The notes beneath the pieces were generated by a model. It did no database searches, was not told the origin of the DNA, and saw only the letters and a program-made list of their open reading frames with translations. A program made the position numbers and the translations under genes. 46,005 nucleotides of DNA from positions 1-46,005 of the forward strand of contig DAOSPF010000024.1 of the NCBI GenBank assembly GCA_035374585.1. The letters are read 5' to 3'. Below are positions 1 through 8,011 of the stretch, piece after piece. Each line of letters opens with the position of its first letter. The stretch's first letter is position 1. The DNA is from JAKPQD01 sp029572965 (GTDB lineage: Bacteria > Bacteroidota > Bacteroidia > Bacteroidales > DTGW01).

Positions 1-50
1 AGCCAAATTTGTTTAATTTTTAATAACGTCCCGATTTTAATGGGACACTA

Positions 51-413
51 GTGACCTGCCATAAATATTTTTCATTCAAAAACAAAAACATTCCTTTTAT
101 TGATTTTCACCACTTGTTAGGCCTCAGAGAAGAACAAGAAGAAACTGCTTCAAACGTGCTGGTTTTAGATTTAAATATAAATAACCGAAACAAACTACTT
201 GGGATTTCCGTAGATGAGATACTGGAAATTTCAGAATTAGATGATTTTTTAAGTTACCCATATATGCCATTGATCAATAACAGGCCTTTTGATTTCCGTG
301 AAGCAATTATTATACATAATAATCAGCCTGTAATAATACTAAATACGCATAAAGTATGGGCAAAACAGATAAAAAAAGAAATGATTTTTCATACAGGCAA
401 TTACCCAAACTAA
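51..413 (+). CDS. CheW-like domain protein, 5' part outside the window and probably frameshifted
   Basis: The 120 residues resemble the second half of a CheW domain, which couples chemoreceptors to a CheA kinase. The stretch NIPFIDFHHLLGL matches the typical CheW segment ending in PVIDL and a short helix, and LLGISVDEILEI matches the strand that precedes the receptor-binding region. A normal CheW has about 140-160 residues, so roughly 35 N-terminal residues are missing. The frame stays open upstream of the GTG at 51 back to 27 and reads RPDFNGTL, which still fits CheW. Before that the matching peptide seems to continue in another frame (bases 1-30), as if one C had been lost near 29-33. The next gene, 6 bases downstream, is a receiver domain. 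The CheW assignment rests on pattern only. Confidence 0.6.
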   Translation: MTCHKYFSFKNKNIPFIDFHHLLGLREEQEETASNVLVLDLNINNRNKLLGISVDEILEISELDDFLSYPYMPLINNRPFDFREAIIIHNNQPVIILNTHKVWAKQIKKEMIFHTGNYPN

Positions 414-419
414 ATAAAA

Positions 420-800
420 ATGGTACAGAAGAAAAAAATAATGCTTATCGATGATTCGTCAACAAACAACATTTTATACGAAAGCATTTTGAGCGAGGAA
501 GGATTTGAAGTTACAGTAGTTAGTAATCCATTATTGGCCATACAAAACATTAAATCAGAAAAACCGGATTTGATTATTTTAGACCTAAGGATGCCCGTTT
601 TAGATGGTTTTCAAATTATGGAAAAAATCCGTGGCGATAAAGAAATTTCATCTATCCCGATTATTGTACTAAGCGCCGAAAACAGCCGTGAAGCTGAAAA
701 AAAATCATACGACCTTGGAGCAGCTTTATATTTAAGCAAACCCATAGGTATTGATGACATTATACAGATAGTATCAAAGCATATGTCTGCTACTGCATAA
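420..800 (+). CDS. Single-domain CheY-like response regulator
   Basis: This is a stand-alone receiver domain of 126 residues with no output domain, so it probably signals by binding a partner protein. The full active site is visible: acidic pair D11-D12, phosphorylation site D55 in LDLRMP, S85 in VLSAE in place of the usual Thr/Ser, and K107 in the SKP motif. It starts 6 bases after the CheW-like gene, so the two are likely co-transcribed as part of a chemotaxis-like pathway. No CheA kinase is in the window. It ends 3 bases before the convergent nadD stop. Confidence 0.9.
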   Translation: MVQKKKIMLIDDSSTNNILYESILSEEGFEVTVVSNPLLAIQNIKSEKPDLIILDLRMPVLDGFQIMEKIRGDKEISSIPIIVLSAENSREAEKKSYDLGAALYLSKPIGIDDIIQIVSKHMSATA

Positions 801-803
801 AAG

Positions 804-1385
804 CTATTTTTCGAAAAAATGCATTTCGGAGATGTACTTGTAAACCTTTTCATGAAGGAAGAAACGTACATCTTTTTTGTTTTTGATGCTTTCGCGAATA
901 AAAGACGAAGAAATGTCTATCATTGGAGCATTGGTAAATATACAATTGGGATAATTGTCAAAAGATTGCAAATCAACGCCAGGACGAGGATAGACATAAC
1001 GGCACACTGATTTTTCTAAGAGTTTGTAATTTTTCCACTTATCAAACGTAGTTAACCCGTCAGACCCCATAATAATGACAAATTCCCGCTCAGGGTATTT
1101 TTCTTTCAGGTATGTTATCGTATCAATGGTGTAAGACGGCTTGGGCAGTTTCAACTCAACATCTGAAGCCTTGAAGCGATGGTCATCGTCAATTGCTTCT
1201 TTTACCAAAGCCAATCTGTGGTAATCAGCCAGCAGCGATTTTCGTTTTTTAAGAGGATTTTGGCCACTAACCACAAACCACACCTGGTCTATGTCTGTAA
1301 ACTCGACCATATAGTTGGCTATTGCCAGATGCCCAATATGAACAGGGTTGAATGAACCAAAAAACAAACCAGTTTTTATCATCAT
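804..1385 (-). CDS. nadD: Nicotinate-nucleotide adenylyltransferase
   Basis: NadD joins nicotinate mononucleotide to AMP from ATP to make deamido-NAD in NAD synthesis. The nucleotidyltransferase motif GSFNPVHIGH is at residues 10-19, and the second signature ISSSFIRESI begins near residue 158. The length, 193 residues, is normal for the family. Two ATG codons lie side by side at the start, so the protein may begin one residue later. A -7 box lies at 1408-1415. The gene converges on the CheY-like gene with only a few bases between stops. Confidence 0.95.
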   Translation of the reverse strand: MMIKTGLFFGSFNPVHIGHLAIANYMVEFTDIDQVWFVVSGQNPLKKRKSLLADYHRLALVKEAIDDDHRFKASDVELKLPKPSYTIDTITYLKEKYPEREFVIIMGSDGLTTFDKWKNYKLLEKSVCRYVYPRPGVDLQSFDNYPNCIFTNAPMIDISSSFIRESIKNKKDVRFFLHEKVYKYISEMHFFEK

Positions 1386-1407
1386 TTAGTCAATAGTTGA
1401 ACAAAAG

Positions 1408-1415
1408 CAAAGATA
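1408..1415 (-). promoter_or_regulatory. Bacteroidota -7 box for nadD
   Basis: Reading on the minus strand gives TATCTTTG, a full match to the Bacteroidota -7 consensus TAnnTTTG, 23 bases before the nadD start. No clear -33 TTTG was found. Confidence 0.6.
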
Positions 1416-1472
1416 AAAGAACAAGGCTTAGATTTTAACTTCTAATGAAAAAAGAAAATCAGGCAAAGAAAT

Positions 1473-1480
1473 TATTTTTG
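1473..1480 (+). promoter_or_regulatory. Bacteroidota -7 box for the large exported protein
   Basis: TATTTTTG matches TAnnTTTG. Transcription from it would start near 1486, which favours the ATG at 1518 over the TTG at 1494 as the start of the next gene. Confidence 0.5.
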
Positions 1481-1517
1481 CAACCTAAGTCTTTTGACCA
1501 AATTAAATAATAATACT

Positions 1518-3668
1518 ATGGCTTATAATTCTAAAACGCGTGTAGAAAAGGCAAATTTGAAGGGATACGTATTGGTAATTAGTATGCTGTTTGTATTTTT
1601 CAATTTGTTTGCCATGAAAGGTGAACAGATCCAAAAAAACATTGTATTTAACGTTGACACAAACTCTTACAACAGCGTTTCAAATAGTTTCTTTTTTAAA
1701 GGCGAGAGATATCTTTGGTTTGAGTTTAACAAAACTGACGAAGATATAGAAATTAGGGTATTATCAGATAAGCTTAATGCAAAAAACATAATTTTAATGC
1801 CAAGTGCAGAGTTTTCACAAATAGATTCGCCGGCTTTTTTAAATAACGAATATTATTCATTTCATATACGATTTAGGAATATAGCAAGAAGCAACTTTTT
1901 ATCATTACGATTTAAGGTTTACGAGGACTCTGTTAATTATCAAATTGAAGAAGTAAAGCTAATGCCAGTAAACAAAACTTATGTAAACCTTTACACCAAC
2001 GATTACGATCTTTTCATAGGAGAAGAAAAAATATTTGAGCTACAATGTAATATGCCAGAAAACCTCAGGTTGAGTGAGGAATGGGTGATAACACCTGAAA
2101 TGGATTACAAGATATACAAGAAGAATAACCAACTGCTATTGAGCATTGTACCTAAATCATTGGGCAAAAAGAATTTTTCTGCTACAATACCCACCTTTAA
2201 GCCAATAGATCTGGGCATAAAAAGTTTGAACTACGAATGCGTAATAAAACCTATAACTTTTACAGTCAAAAGCGGCCGATTGGCATTTTTAAATTTAGAC
2301 CAAAAAGAAATTACCTTCAATGATTTGTCACGCAAAGAAGGAATAGAAGTACAGATAGACAAGAACCGCGATATGCAAATTGGCAAGACTTACAGAATTG
2401 AAGAACAAGAGACACCAGGAGGCGCTTTGATTGCAGAGATATATACCAGACAATTACTAAATAACGATAAAATACTATGCCGATTAAGAGTATATAACCT
2501 GCACAAGCCAAGCGATGGATATTTATATATAAAGGATGGCGACATTGCTAAATTTATTACAAATTTCATTATCAGCCCACAAACAAGCATACAAAAAATA
2601 AGTGTTTTGAAAAATGGTGTTGACTGGAACGAGAGTAATATTGTTTTTCCTGGCGAAGATATCACAATCCGCCTTGAAGGAATAGGCTTTCATAAAGCAA
2701 AATTTTTATTTGAAGAAATTAAAGACCTGCGTCAGGATACAGTAGTAAAAACGGACAATGCCGTAGAATATCGATTGAAAATACCCGCAGATATTAGTAA
2801 AAAGAAAATATTCATATATAATGACAACGAAAATACAGGTCGTTTTCTTCAGGTAAAGGAATATCAGGAGCCCAGGCGTATGGATTTTATCCTGGTAGAT
2901 TATGGCAACGGCCCAAAGGCTGTTGAGCAATATGCCGGGCCAGAACTATACGAAAAAACAATAAAAAACATCATCATCTCTTTTGACCCCGATAAAATAG
3001 ATAGCATTAACAAGTTTTATGGAAAACAATACGTTGATATATCTGTAAAAATCACAGGAAGTAAAAATGAGCTATTAGAGTTGACTACACTTCCACAAAT
3101 GGTAATATGCCCGGGGCCAAAATCTGCCAGGAATATATACTATGACAAACGCGATGCAACCAATGATGTTTATAGCCTAAACACCTTATTAGGCCAAAAA
3201 ACATATGATCTGGACGAATGGGCCAAAATTAAAATTACCTTTCGGCATAGTAAAGAAAAATACAATTCTCCCGGATTAGAAAGGAACGTAGAAATAATCC
3301 TCCAACGAAAAATAAAGTTTGATATTGATGTGTCGTTTCCCAGCTTGCTTACAAAAGTAGTGAAAGACAATAATTGGCAAAACGGGCTTGGGGTAAGTAT
3401 GGCCATGATAGCCCAATTCAGCTTTTACCAAAAAGACAAAATAGCCCGACTGATGCCTTACAAGGTCGGGGTGGGGTTTCTGGCCCTCAATGCATTCAAT
3501 TTCAGCGAAAACATTACCCGTGACCTTGGCATCGTAATCCTTGGCAGTGTATATCCAACGCGCAGAGATACAAAATTTTCATTTCCGCTCTATGCAGGAG
3601 GAGGCTATTTGCTTAACCGTAAAAGCTGGTTTTGGCTTTTTGGCCCGGGTATCAGGGTTTCATTTTAA
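1518..3668 (+). CDS. Large exported protein of unknown function, probable outer-membrane attachment
   Basis: I do not recognise this family. The protein has about 716 residues if it starts at the ATG at 1518; a TTG eight codons upstream (1494) would add residues but lies too close to the likely promoter. A signal peptide is clear: a basic start (KTRVEKANLKG) followed by a hydrophobic run ending near NLFAMKG. The middle is rich in beta-prone segments that look like several Ig-like or Ig-related modules. The last 120 residues alternate aromatic and small residues (GVGFLALNAFNF, GGGYLLNRKSWFWLFGPG) and end in VSF, which is typical of outer-membrane beta-strands with a terminal Phe. It stands alone between nadD and a MITE-like element. 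The cell-envelope location is an inference; no catalytic motif was seen. Confidence 0.7.
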   Translation: MAYNSKTRVEKANLKGYVLVISMLFVFFNLFAMKGEQIQKNIVFNVDTNSYNSVSNSFFFKGERYLWFEFNKTDEDIEIRVLSDKLNAKNIILMPSAEFSQIDSPAFLNNEYYSFHIRFRNIARSNFLSLRFKVYEDSVNYQIEEVKLMPVNKTYVNLYTNDYDLFIGEEKIFELQCNMPENLRLSEEWVITPEMDYKIYKKNNQLLLSIVPKSLGKKNFSATIPTFKPIDLGIKSLNYECVIKPITFTVKSGRLAFLNLDQKEITFNDLSRKEGIEVQIDKNRDMQIGKTYRIEEQETPGGALIAEIYTRQLLNNDKILCRLRVYNLHKPSDGYLYIKDGDIAKFITNFIISPQTSIQKISVLKNGVDWNESNIVFPGEDITIRLEGIGFHKAKFLFEEIKDLRQDTVVKTDNAVEYRLKIPADISKKKIFIYNDNENTGRFLQVKEYQEPRRMDFILVDYGNGPKAVEQYAGPELYEKTIKNIIISFDPDKIDSINKFYGKQYVDISVKITGSKNELLELTTLPQMVICPGPKSARNIYYDKRDATNDVYSLNTLLGQKTYDLDEWAKIKITFRHSKEKYNSPGLERNVEIILQRKIKFDIDVSFPSLLTKVVKDNNWQNGLGVSMAMIAQFSFYQKDKIARLMPYKVGVGFLALNAFNFSENITRDLGIVILGSVYPTRRDTKFSFPLYAGGGYLLNRKSWFWLFGPGIRVSF

Positions 3669-3679
3669 GCTAAAACAAT

Positions 3680-3822
3680 ATATACCTTGCAATGTCGTTT
3701 AGTTAAGTATTAAAAAAAACGCCGACAGGTCTGAAAGACGCTGTCGGGTTAGTTTCACATCTGCCCTGACAGCGTTCGCAGAACCTTTCAGAGCCTTAAC
3801 TAAACGACATTGATATACCTTG
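3680..3822. mobile_element. 123-bp MITE-like element with 18-bp perfect inverted ends and 10-bp target duplication
   Basis: The element proper is 3690-3812. Its ends, CAATGTCGTTTAGTTAAG (3690-3707) and CTTAACTAAACGACATTG (3795-3812), are perfect 18-bp inverted repeats. The 10-bp sequence ATATACCTTG lies directly on both sides (3680-3689 and 3813-3822), as expected for a target-site duplication. The interior holds further imperfect inverted repeats (CCGACAG with CTGTCGG; TCTGAAAG with CTTTCAGA), so the whole unit can fold as one long hairpin. It has no coding capacity, so it would need a transposase supplied in trans. It lies just upstream of the prfA promoter. Confidence 0.88.
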
Positions 3823-3855
3823 TCAGTTTATCAAACAGGATAAGCGAGAAAAGTT

Positions 3856-3863
3856 TATTTTTG
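3856..3863 (+). promoter_or_regulatory. Bacteroidota -7 box for prfA
   Basis: TATTTTTG matches TAnnTTTG and sits 15 bases before the prfA ATG. It supports 3879 rather than the in-frame ATG at 3810 as the start, because 3810 lies upstream of this box. Confidence 0.6.
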
Positions 3864-3878
3864 CAAAAAATTTTTAAT

Positions 3879-4964
3879 ATGTCAGAAAATGTAATCCTTT
3901 CTAAACTGGAAGGAGTCCGCTTGAAATTTGAAGAAGTAAGCCAGCAAATTACCGATCCTGCGGTAATAGCTGATATGAAACGTTTCGTAAAACTCAACAA
4001 AGAATATAGAGAACTGGAGCCAATTGTAGCCGCATGTAACGACTACAAAAATAAGCTTAGCAATATAGAAACCAATAAGGCTATTTTGGCAGAAGAGAAA
4101 GACGAAGAACTTAGAGAAATGGCCAAAATGGAACTTGAAGAACTTGAAAAAGAGCTTCCGGAACTTGAAGAAAAAATAAAACTACTTCTGTTGCCGGCAG
4201 ACCCTGAAGATTCAAAAAATGCTATTCTTGAAATCCGTGCTGGTACTGGTGGAGACGAAGCCAGTATTTTTGCGGGCGATTTGTACCGTATGTACACCAG
4301 GTACTGCGAAAGCAAAGGGTGGAAAATTTCAGTAACCAGTATTTCAGAAGGCACTGTTGGAGGTTTCAAAGAAATAGTTATGGAAGTTACAGGCGAAGGC
4401 GTTTATGGAACACTTAAATACGAGTCTGGCGTGCATCGTGTACAACGTATCCCCAAAACCGAAACGCAAGGCCGTGTGCATACTTCAGCTGCCACAGTAG
4501 CTGTATTGCCTGAAGCTGATGAGTTTGACGTTGAGCTCAACATGAACGATATACGTAAAGATACCTTCTGTTCATCAGGTCCTGGCGGACAGTCTGTAAA
4601 TACTACATATTCTGCAATACGTTTGACACACATCCCTTCAGGTATTGTCGTTCAGTGCCAGGACGAAAAATCGCAAATCAAGAACTTTGAAAAAGCCTTG
4701 GTGGAACTCCGTACACGTTTGTACAACCTCGAATATCAAAAGTTTATTGACGAAATTGCCAAAAAGCGTAAAACTATGGTTTCGACCGGCGACCGCTCAG
4801 CAAAAATCAGGACTTACAACTATCCACAAGGACGAGTAACCGACCACCGCATCAATTATACGGTTTATAACCTCCCAAGCATTATGGATGGCAACATCCA
4901 GGAGTTTATAGACCAGCTACAAATGGCCGAAAACGCTGAACGTTTGAAAGAAAGCGAAATCTAA
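3879..4964 (+). CDS. prfA: Peptide chain release factor 1
   Basis: RF1 reads UAA and UAG stop codons and releases the finished peptide. The catalytic GGQ is in SSGPGGQSVNTT in the C-terminal half. The stop-codon reading tripeptide PxT is present as PKT in RVQRIPKTETQGRVHTS, which separates it from RF2 (SPF). The length of 361 residues fits the family. The frame is open further upstream to 3810, but those 23 residues overlap the end of the MITE-like element and the promoter and do not resemble RF1, so the start at MSENVILSKLEG is chosen. RF2 is in the same window at 16893-17982. Confidence 0.97.
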   Translation: MSENVILSKLEGVRLKFEEVSQQITDPAVIADMKRFVKLNKEYRELEPIVAACNDYKNKLSNIETNKAILAEEKDEELREMAKMELEELEKELPELEEKIKLLLLPADPEDSKNAILEIRAGTGGDEASIFAGDLYRMYTRYCESKGWKISVTSISEGTVGGFKEIVMEVTGEGVYGTLKYESGVHRVQRIPKTETQGRVHTSAATVAVLPEADEFDVELNMNDIRKDTFCSSGPGGQSVNTTYSAIRLTHIPSGIVVQCQDEKSQIKNFEKALVELRTRLYNLEYQKFIDEIAKKRKTMVSTGDRSAKIRTYNYPQGRVTDHRINYTVYNLPSIMDGNIQEFIDQLQMAENAERLKESEI

Positions 4965-4969
4965 TTTAA

Positions 4970-5065
4970 TTAGCTAATTCGAGAATTTGAAAATTTGAAA
5001 ATGAGTCAATTTGAAAATGAAATTCTCAATTGGCTAATTTGTTAATTACCTAATTTGCTAATTGA
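4970..5065. repeat. Degenerate array of twelve 8-bp units after prfA
   Basis: From 4970 the sequence divides into octamers in one unbroken phase: TTAGCTAA, TTCGAGAA, TTTGAAAA twice, TGAGTCAA, TTTGAAAA, TGAAATTC, TCAATTGG, CTAATTTG, TTAATTAC, CTAATTTG, CTAATTGA. It begins 6 bases after the prfA stop and ends 7 bases before the pyrF ATG, filling the gap. See the arrays at 16483, 24353, 26656, 40432 and 42504. Confidence 0.7.
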
Positions 5066-5071
5066 TATAAA

Positions 5072-5899
5072 ATGAATTACCTTCAACTATTTGAGAATAT
5101 TAAGAAAAAGAAAAGTTTTCTTTGTGTTGGCCTTGACACTGACATCAATAAGATTCCGGCATTTTTGAAAAGCAATGAAGATGCGGTGTTTGAATTCAAT
5201 AAACAAATTATTGATGCAACAGCCGAATACACGGTAGCTTACAAGCCTAACCTTGCTTTTTACGAAACAACAGGCGTTGCAGGATGGGTTAGCCTTGAAA
5301 AGACAGTAAAATATATCAAACAAAATTACCCGAATATCTTTCTCATTGCAGATGCCAAACGTGGCGACATTGGAAACACGTCAAAAATGTACGCCCATGC
5401 TTTTCTGCAAGGGTTGGACTTTGATTCCATCACAGTTGCCCCATACATGGGAAAAGACTCGGTAACTCCATTCCTCGAATACAAGGACAAATGGGTGATA
5501 TTGCTCGCGCTTACCTCTAATGAAGGCTCTTTTGACTTTCAATTAATCAAAAATGCAGAAACAGGAGACCTTTTGTACCAAGAAGTGCTTAAAAAGTCGC
5601 AACAATGGGGAAATAAAGAAAATATGATGTATGTTGTAGGTGCTACCCGTGCCGAGATGCTTGCCGATATCCGAAAGATAGTACCAGACCACTTTTTATT
5701 AGTACCAGGAGTTGGAGCCCAGGGCGGTAGCCTTGCCGAAGTAGCAAAGCATGGGATGAACAACCATTGCGGACTGCTGGTAAATAATTCCCGTGGCATT
5801 ATTTACGCCGATACTTCAGAAAACTTTGCCAAAGTAGCAGGAGCAAAGGCCAAAGAGATGCAACTTGAGATGGAAACATTACTGGCAAAGTATTTATAA
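5072..5899 (+). CDS. pyrF: Orotidine 5'-phosphate decarboxylase, type 2
   Basis: The enzyme decarboxylates OMP to UMP, the last step of pyrimidine synthesis. The catalytic Asp-Lys-Asp set is visible in DAKRGDIGNTS, followed by the phosphate-binding end segment GIIYADTSENFA. The N-terminus FLCVGLDTDINKIP and the 275-residue length are those of the longer type 2 subfamily rather than the roughly 230-residue E. coli type. It lies between prfA and an M24 peptidase on the same strand, with an octamer array before it. Confidence 0.95.
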   Translation: MNYLQLFENIKKKKSFLCVGLDTDINKIPAFLKSNEDAVFEFNKQIIDATAEYTVAYKPNLAFYETTGVAGWVSLEKTVKYIKQNYPNIFLIADAKRGDIGNTSKMYAHAFLQGLDFDSITVAPYMGKDSVTPFLEYKDKWVILLALTSNEGSFDFQLIKNAETGDLLYQEVLKKSQQWGNKENMMYVVGATRAEMLADIRKIVPDHFLLVPGVGAQGGSLAEVAKHGMNNHCGLLVNNSRGIIYADTSENFAKVAGAKAKEMQLEMETLLAKYL

Positions 5900-5926
5900 A
5901 AAGAACTAAGTTTTATAACAGCATTT

Positions 5927-7120
5927 ATGGATAATAAAACACCTCTTTCAGAATTAAACTTCCGCATGGAGCGGTTTAAGCAAAACCTGACCGCTGCATC
6001 TCCCAACTGGCAATATGCTGCCATATTCAGCAAAATTAACATTCTGTATTTTACAGGAACCATGCAGGAAGGGATGTTGTTTATCCCCCGAAATGAAGAT
6101 GCTACCTACTGGGTACGTCGTAGTTATGACAGGGCCATTGATGAATCGCTGTTTCCATCTATTAAGCCAATGGACAGCTTTAAAGATGCAGGTTCTGCTT
6201 ACCAATTAACAGACAAAACGGTTTATGTAGAAACCGAATTTCTTCCAATAGCTTTTGTACAAAGATTTAAGAAATATTTTCCTTTTGAAAACTTTCTGTC
6301 ATTAGATTTCCAGGTAGCTATGACAAGGGCTGTTAAAAGCCAATATGAACTTGACTTTATGATAGAATCCGGGAAGCGTCATAAGGTTATTCTTGAAGAC
6401 CGGGTTCCGGGCATATTACGTGAGGGGATGAACGAAGTAGAGCTTACCGGCGAGCTTTACAAGATGATGCTCGAAGAAGGGCACCATGGCGTAGCCCGTT
6501 TCAGCATGTTCGATACAGAAGCCGGAATTGGGCATATTGCCTTTGGCGAAAGCTCCATATACCCTACAAGTTTTAATGGCCCAGGCGGAAACTACGGGAT
6601 GAGCGCAGCTGTTCCCCATGTAGGAAGCTATACCAACAGGTTGAAAAAAGGACAGCTTGCATTTATTGATATTGGATGCGGTGTAAACGGTTATCATACC
6701 GACAAAACTATGGTTTACGCTTATGGGCAAGATGTATCACCCGAAGTAAGAGCTATTCACAATCAATGTGTGGATATTCAAAACCGAATAGCTGAACGCT
6801 TAAAGCCAGGCGAAATACCTTCAAAGATTTTTGAAGATATCATGGGCAGTCTGAGCCCTGAATTCATGAAAAACTTTATGGGCTTTGGCTCACGACAAGT
6901 AAAGTTCCTGGGTCATGGAATAGGACTGGTTATTGATGAATTCCCTGTTATTGCTAAAGGTTTTGACATGCCTCTAACTGAAGGGATGGTATTTGCTGTA
7001 GAGCCCAAAAAAGGTATTGCAGGAATAGGAATGGTAGGCATTGAGAATACCTTTATGGTAGGGAAAGAAGGTGGCATTTGTATTACCGGGACACATCCGG
7101 GGTTGATGGTAGTAAAATAA
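5927..7120 (+). CDS. M24 family metallopeptidase (Xaa-Pro aminopeptidase-like)
   Basis: The protein has an N-terminal creatinase-like domain (about residues 15-145) and a C-terminal pita-bread M24 domain. The five metal ligands can be placed: Asp in FIDIGCG, Asp in YHTDKTM, His in FLGHGIGL, Glu in AVEPK, and Glu in GIENTF. Such enzymes remove an N-terminal residue before proline, although some members use other substrates. No signal peptide is present, so it should act in the cytoplasm. The length of 397 residues is usual. It starts 27 bases after pyrF. Confidence 0.88.
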   Translation: MDNKTPLSELNFRMERFKQNLTAASPNWQYAAIFSKINILYFTGTMQEGMLFIPRNEDATYWVRRSYDRAIDESLFPSIKPMDSFKDAGSAYQLTDKTVYVETEFLPIAFVQRFKKYFPFENFLSLDFQVAMTRAVKSQYELDFMIESGKRHKVILEDRVPGILREGMNEVELTGELYKMMLEEGHHGVARFSMFDTEAGIGHIAFGESSIYPTSFNGPGGNYGMSAAVPHVGSYTNRLKKGQLAFIDIGCGVNGYHTDKTMVYAYGQDVSPEVRAIHNQCVDIQNRIAERLKPGEIPSKIFEDIMGSLSPEFMKNFMGFGSRQVKFLGHGIGLVIDEFPVIAKGFDMPLTEGMVFAVEPKKGIAGIGMVGIENTFMVGKEGGICITGTHPGLMVVK

Positions 7121-7121
7121 A

Positions 7122-7559
7122 CTAATGCCCTCTGTGCTTTTCTTTACGTTTTATCTGTTTTAGCTCAAATTTTCGTTCTAAATCCTTTTCTTTTTCTTGC
7201 CTGGAAAATTTTTTCCTTTCCTCTTTTTGAATAGACTGGTGTTCTTTAAGCATTGTTTGCGCTTTGGTGAATGTGTATTTATATTTTGAAGTTTCTTGAA
7301 TGTGCTTTGCTTTTCGCATCTGGAGTTTGTAATTGGCTCTTTTAAAATTCCCATGTTTTTGTTGGGTTATTAAAGGCAATGTAAACCGAAGATTATCAAT
7401 GTTAATATTTTCGAGAAAGGCAGCCAGCTCAGCACCTGTAGGTTCAGAAGCGCCAATTATCTCGCGGGCTACAGCATATCCATATTCGTCCTCTTTTTCA
7501 AAAAGGACAATCCAGAATGGCTCTTCAAACAATACAGATATTTCGCCCTTCGAATACAT
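7122..7559 (-). CDS. yjdF: YjdF family protein (DUF2992)
   Basis: The N-terminal part (MYSKGEISVLFEEPFWIVLFEKEDE, then AREIIGASEPTGAEL) matches the YjdF/DUF2992 family, small proteins of uncertain function that in Firmicutes are often controlled by an RNA element sensing aza-aromatic compounds. Residues about 85-145 are a highly charged, Lys/Glu-rich, probably helical tail that may bind nucleic acid. Its ATG overlaps the stop of the cupin gene (TAATG), so the two are translationally coupled. I see no yjdF-type riboswitch upstream. The family name is fairly sure; the function is unknown. Confidence 0.8.
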   Translation of the reverse strand: MYSKGEISVLFEEPFWIVLFEKEDEYGYAVAREIIGASEPTGAELAAFLENINIDNLRFTLPLITQQKHGNFKRANYKLQMRKAKHIQETSKYKYTFTKAQTMLKEHQSIQKEERKKFSRQEKEKDLERKFELKQIKRKEKHRGH

Positions 7560-7942
7560 TACAGTAAAGCCGGGTAAAACTTAGCCATAAGGTATAACCC
7601 CTCATCACCAGCAATAACTTTGTGCTTCGTATCATTTGGAATTATAGCAATATCCCCAGGTTTATACACTACCCTTTTGGTATCGATAAAACAGTCGGCA
7701 GTACCAACAATAACCTCATGGATTTCAGTTTTTCCGGCATGTATATGGGTATCTAAAACGCAACCAGGCTCAACCTTAACAATATGGGCACTAAATTGTC
7801 CCTGCGTTTCTGCGCCAGTGATAAGATGCTTTAAATATACCCCTTTGAAAGCTGGATGAGCATTCCATTGCTTGTTGTCATTGCGTTCTGTTGTGTTAAT
7901 AGTGTACAACCTGCCATTTTCAATGTTTTTAATTGTTTCCAT
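7559..7942 (-). CDS. Single-domain cupin protein
   Basis: This 127-residue protein is one cupin barrel. Cupin motif 1 is seen as THIHAGKTEIHEV, with two His, a Glu and a further His as metal ligands, and motif 2 as PGDIAIIPNDTKHKV with the last His ligand. It may bind a metal and a small ligand, or be a dioxygenase or isomerase; the substrate cannot be read from sequence. The gene has its own -7 box and a perfect palindrome directly before the ATG, and it is followed with a 1-base overlap by yjdF. The AraC regulator just upstream is a likely controller. Confidence 0.88.
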   Translation of the reverse strand: METIKNIENGRLYTINTTERNDNKQWNAHPAFKGVYLKHLITGAETQGQFSAHIVKVEPGCVLDTHIHAGKTEIHEVIVGTADCFIDTKRVVYKPGDIAIIPNDTKHKVIAGDEGLYLMAKFYPALL

Positions 7943-7943
7943 A

Positions 7944-7971
7944 ACTTTTGTTTTAAATTCAAAACAAAAGT
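7944..7971. promoter_or_regulatory. Palindrome at the cupin-yjdF start, candidate operator or leader hairpin
   Basis: Arms ACTTTTGTTTT (7944-7954) and AAAACAAAAGT (7961-7971) are perfectly complementary around a 6-base spacer. The right arm overlaps the -7 box and the left arm ends 1 base before the ATG. It could be an operator that blocks the promoter when bound, or a hairpin in the short leader. Confidence 0.5.
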
Positions 7972-7972
7972 A
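7965..7972 (-). promoter_or_regulatory. Bacteroidota -7 box for cupin-yjdF
   Basis: The minus strand reads TACTTTTG, a match to TAnnTTTG, 22 bases before the cupin ATG. It shows that cupin-yjdF can be transcribed apart from the upstream AraC gene. Confidence 0.6.
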
Positions 7973-8011
7973 AGAGGGTTGAAAATGAAACTATTGTACA
8001 TTTTTGCTCTT

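Noticed and set aside
4043..4369. Long minus-strand open frame (108 codons) opposite prfA
   Set aside because: It is rich in Ser as the mirror of Glu codons in prfA, so it is only a shadow of the coding strand.
4970..5065. Possible CRISPR array or phage attachment site in the repeated DNA after prfA
   Set aside because: The units are 8 bp long without spacers, and no cas or integrase gene is near.
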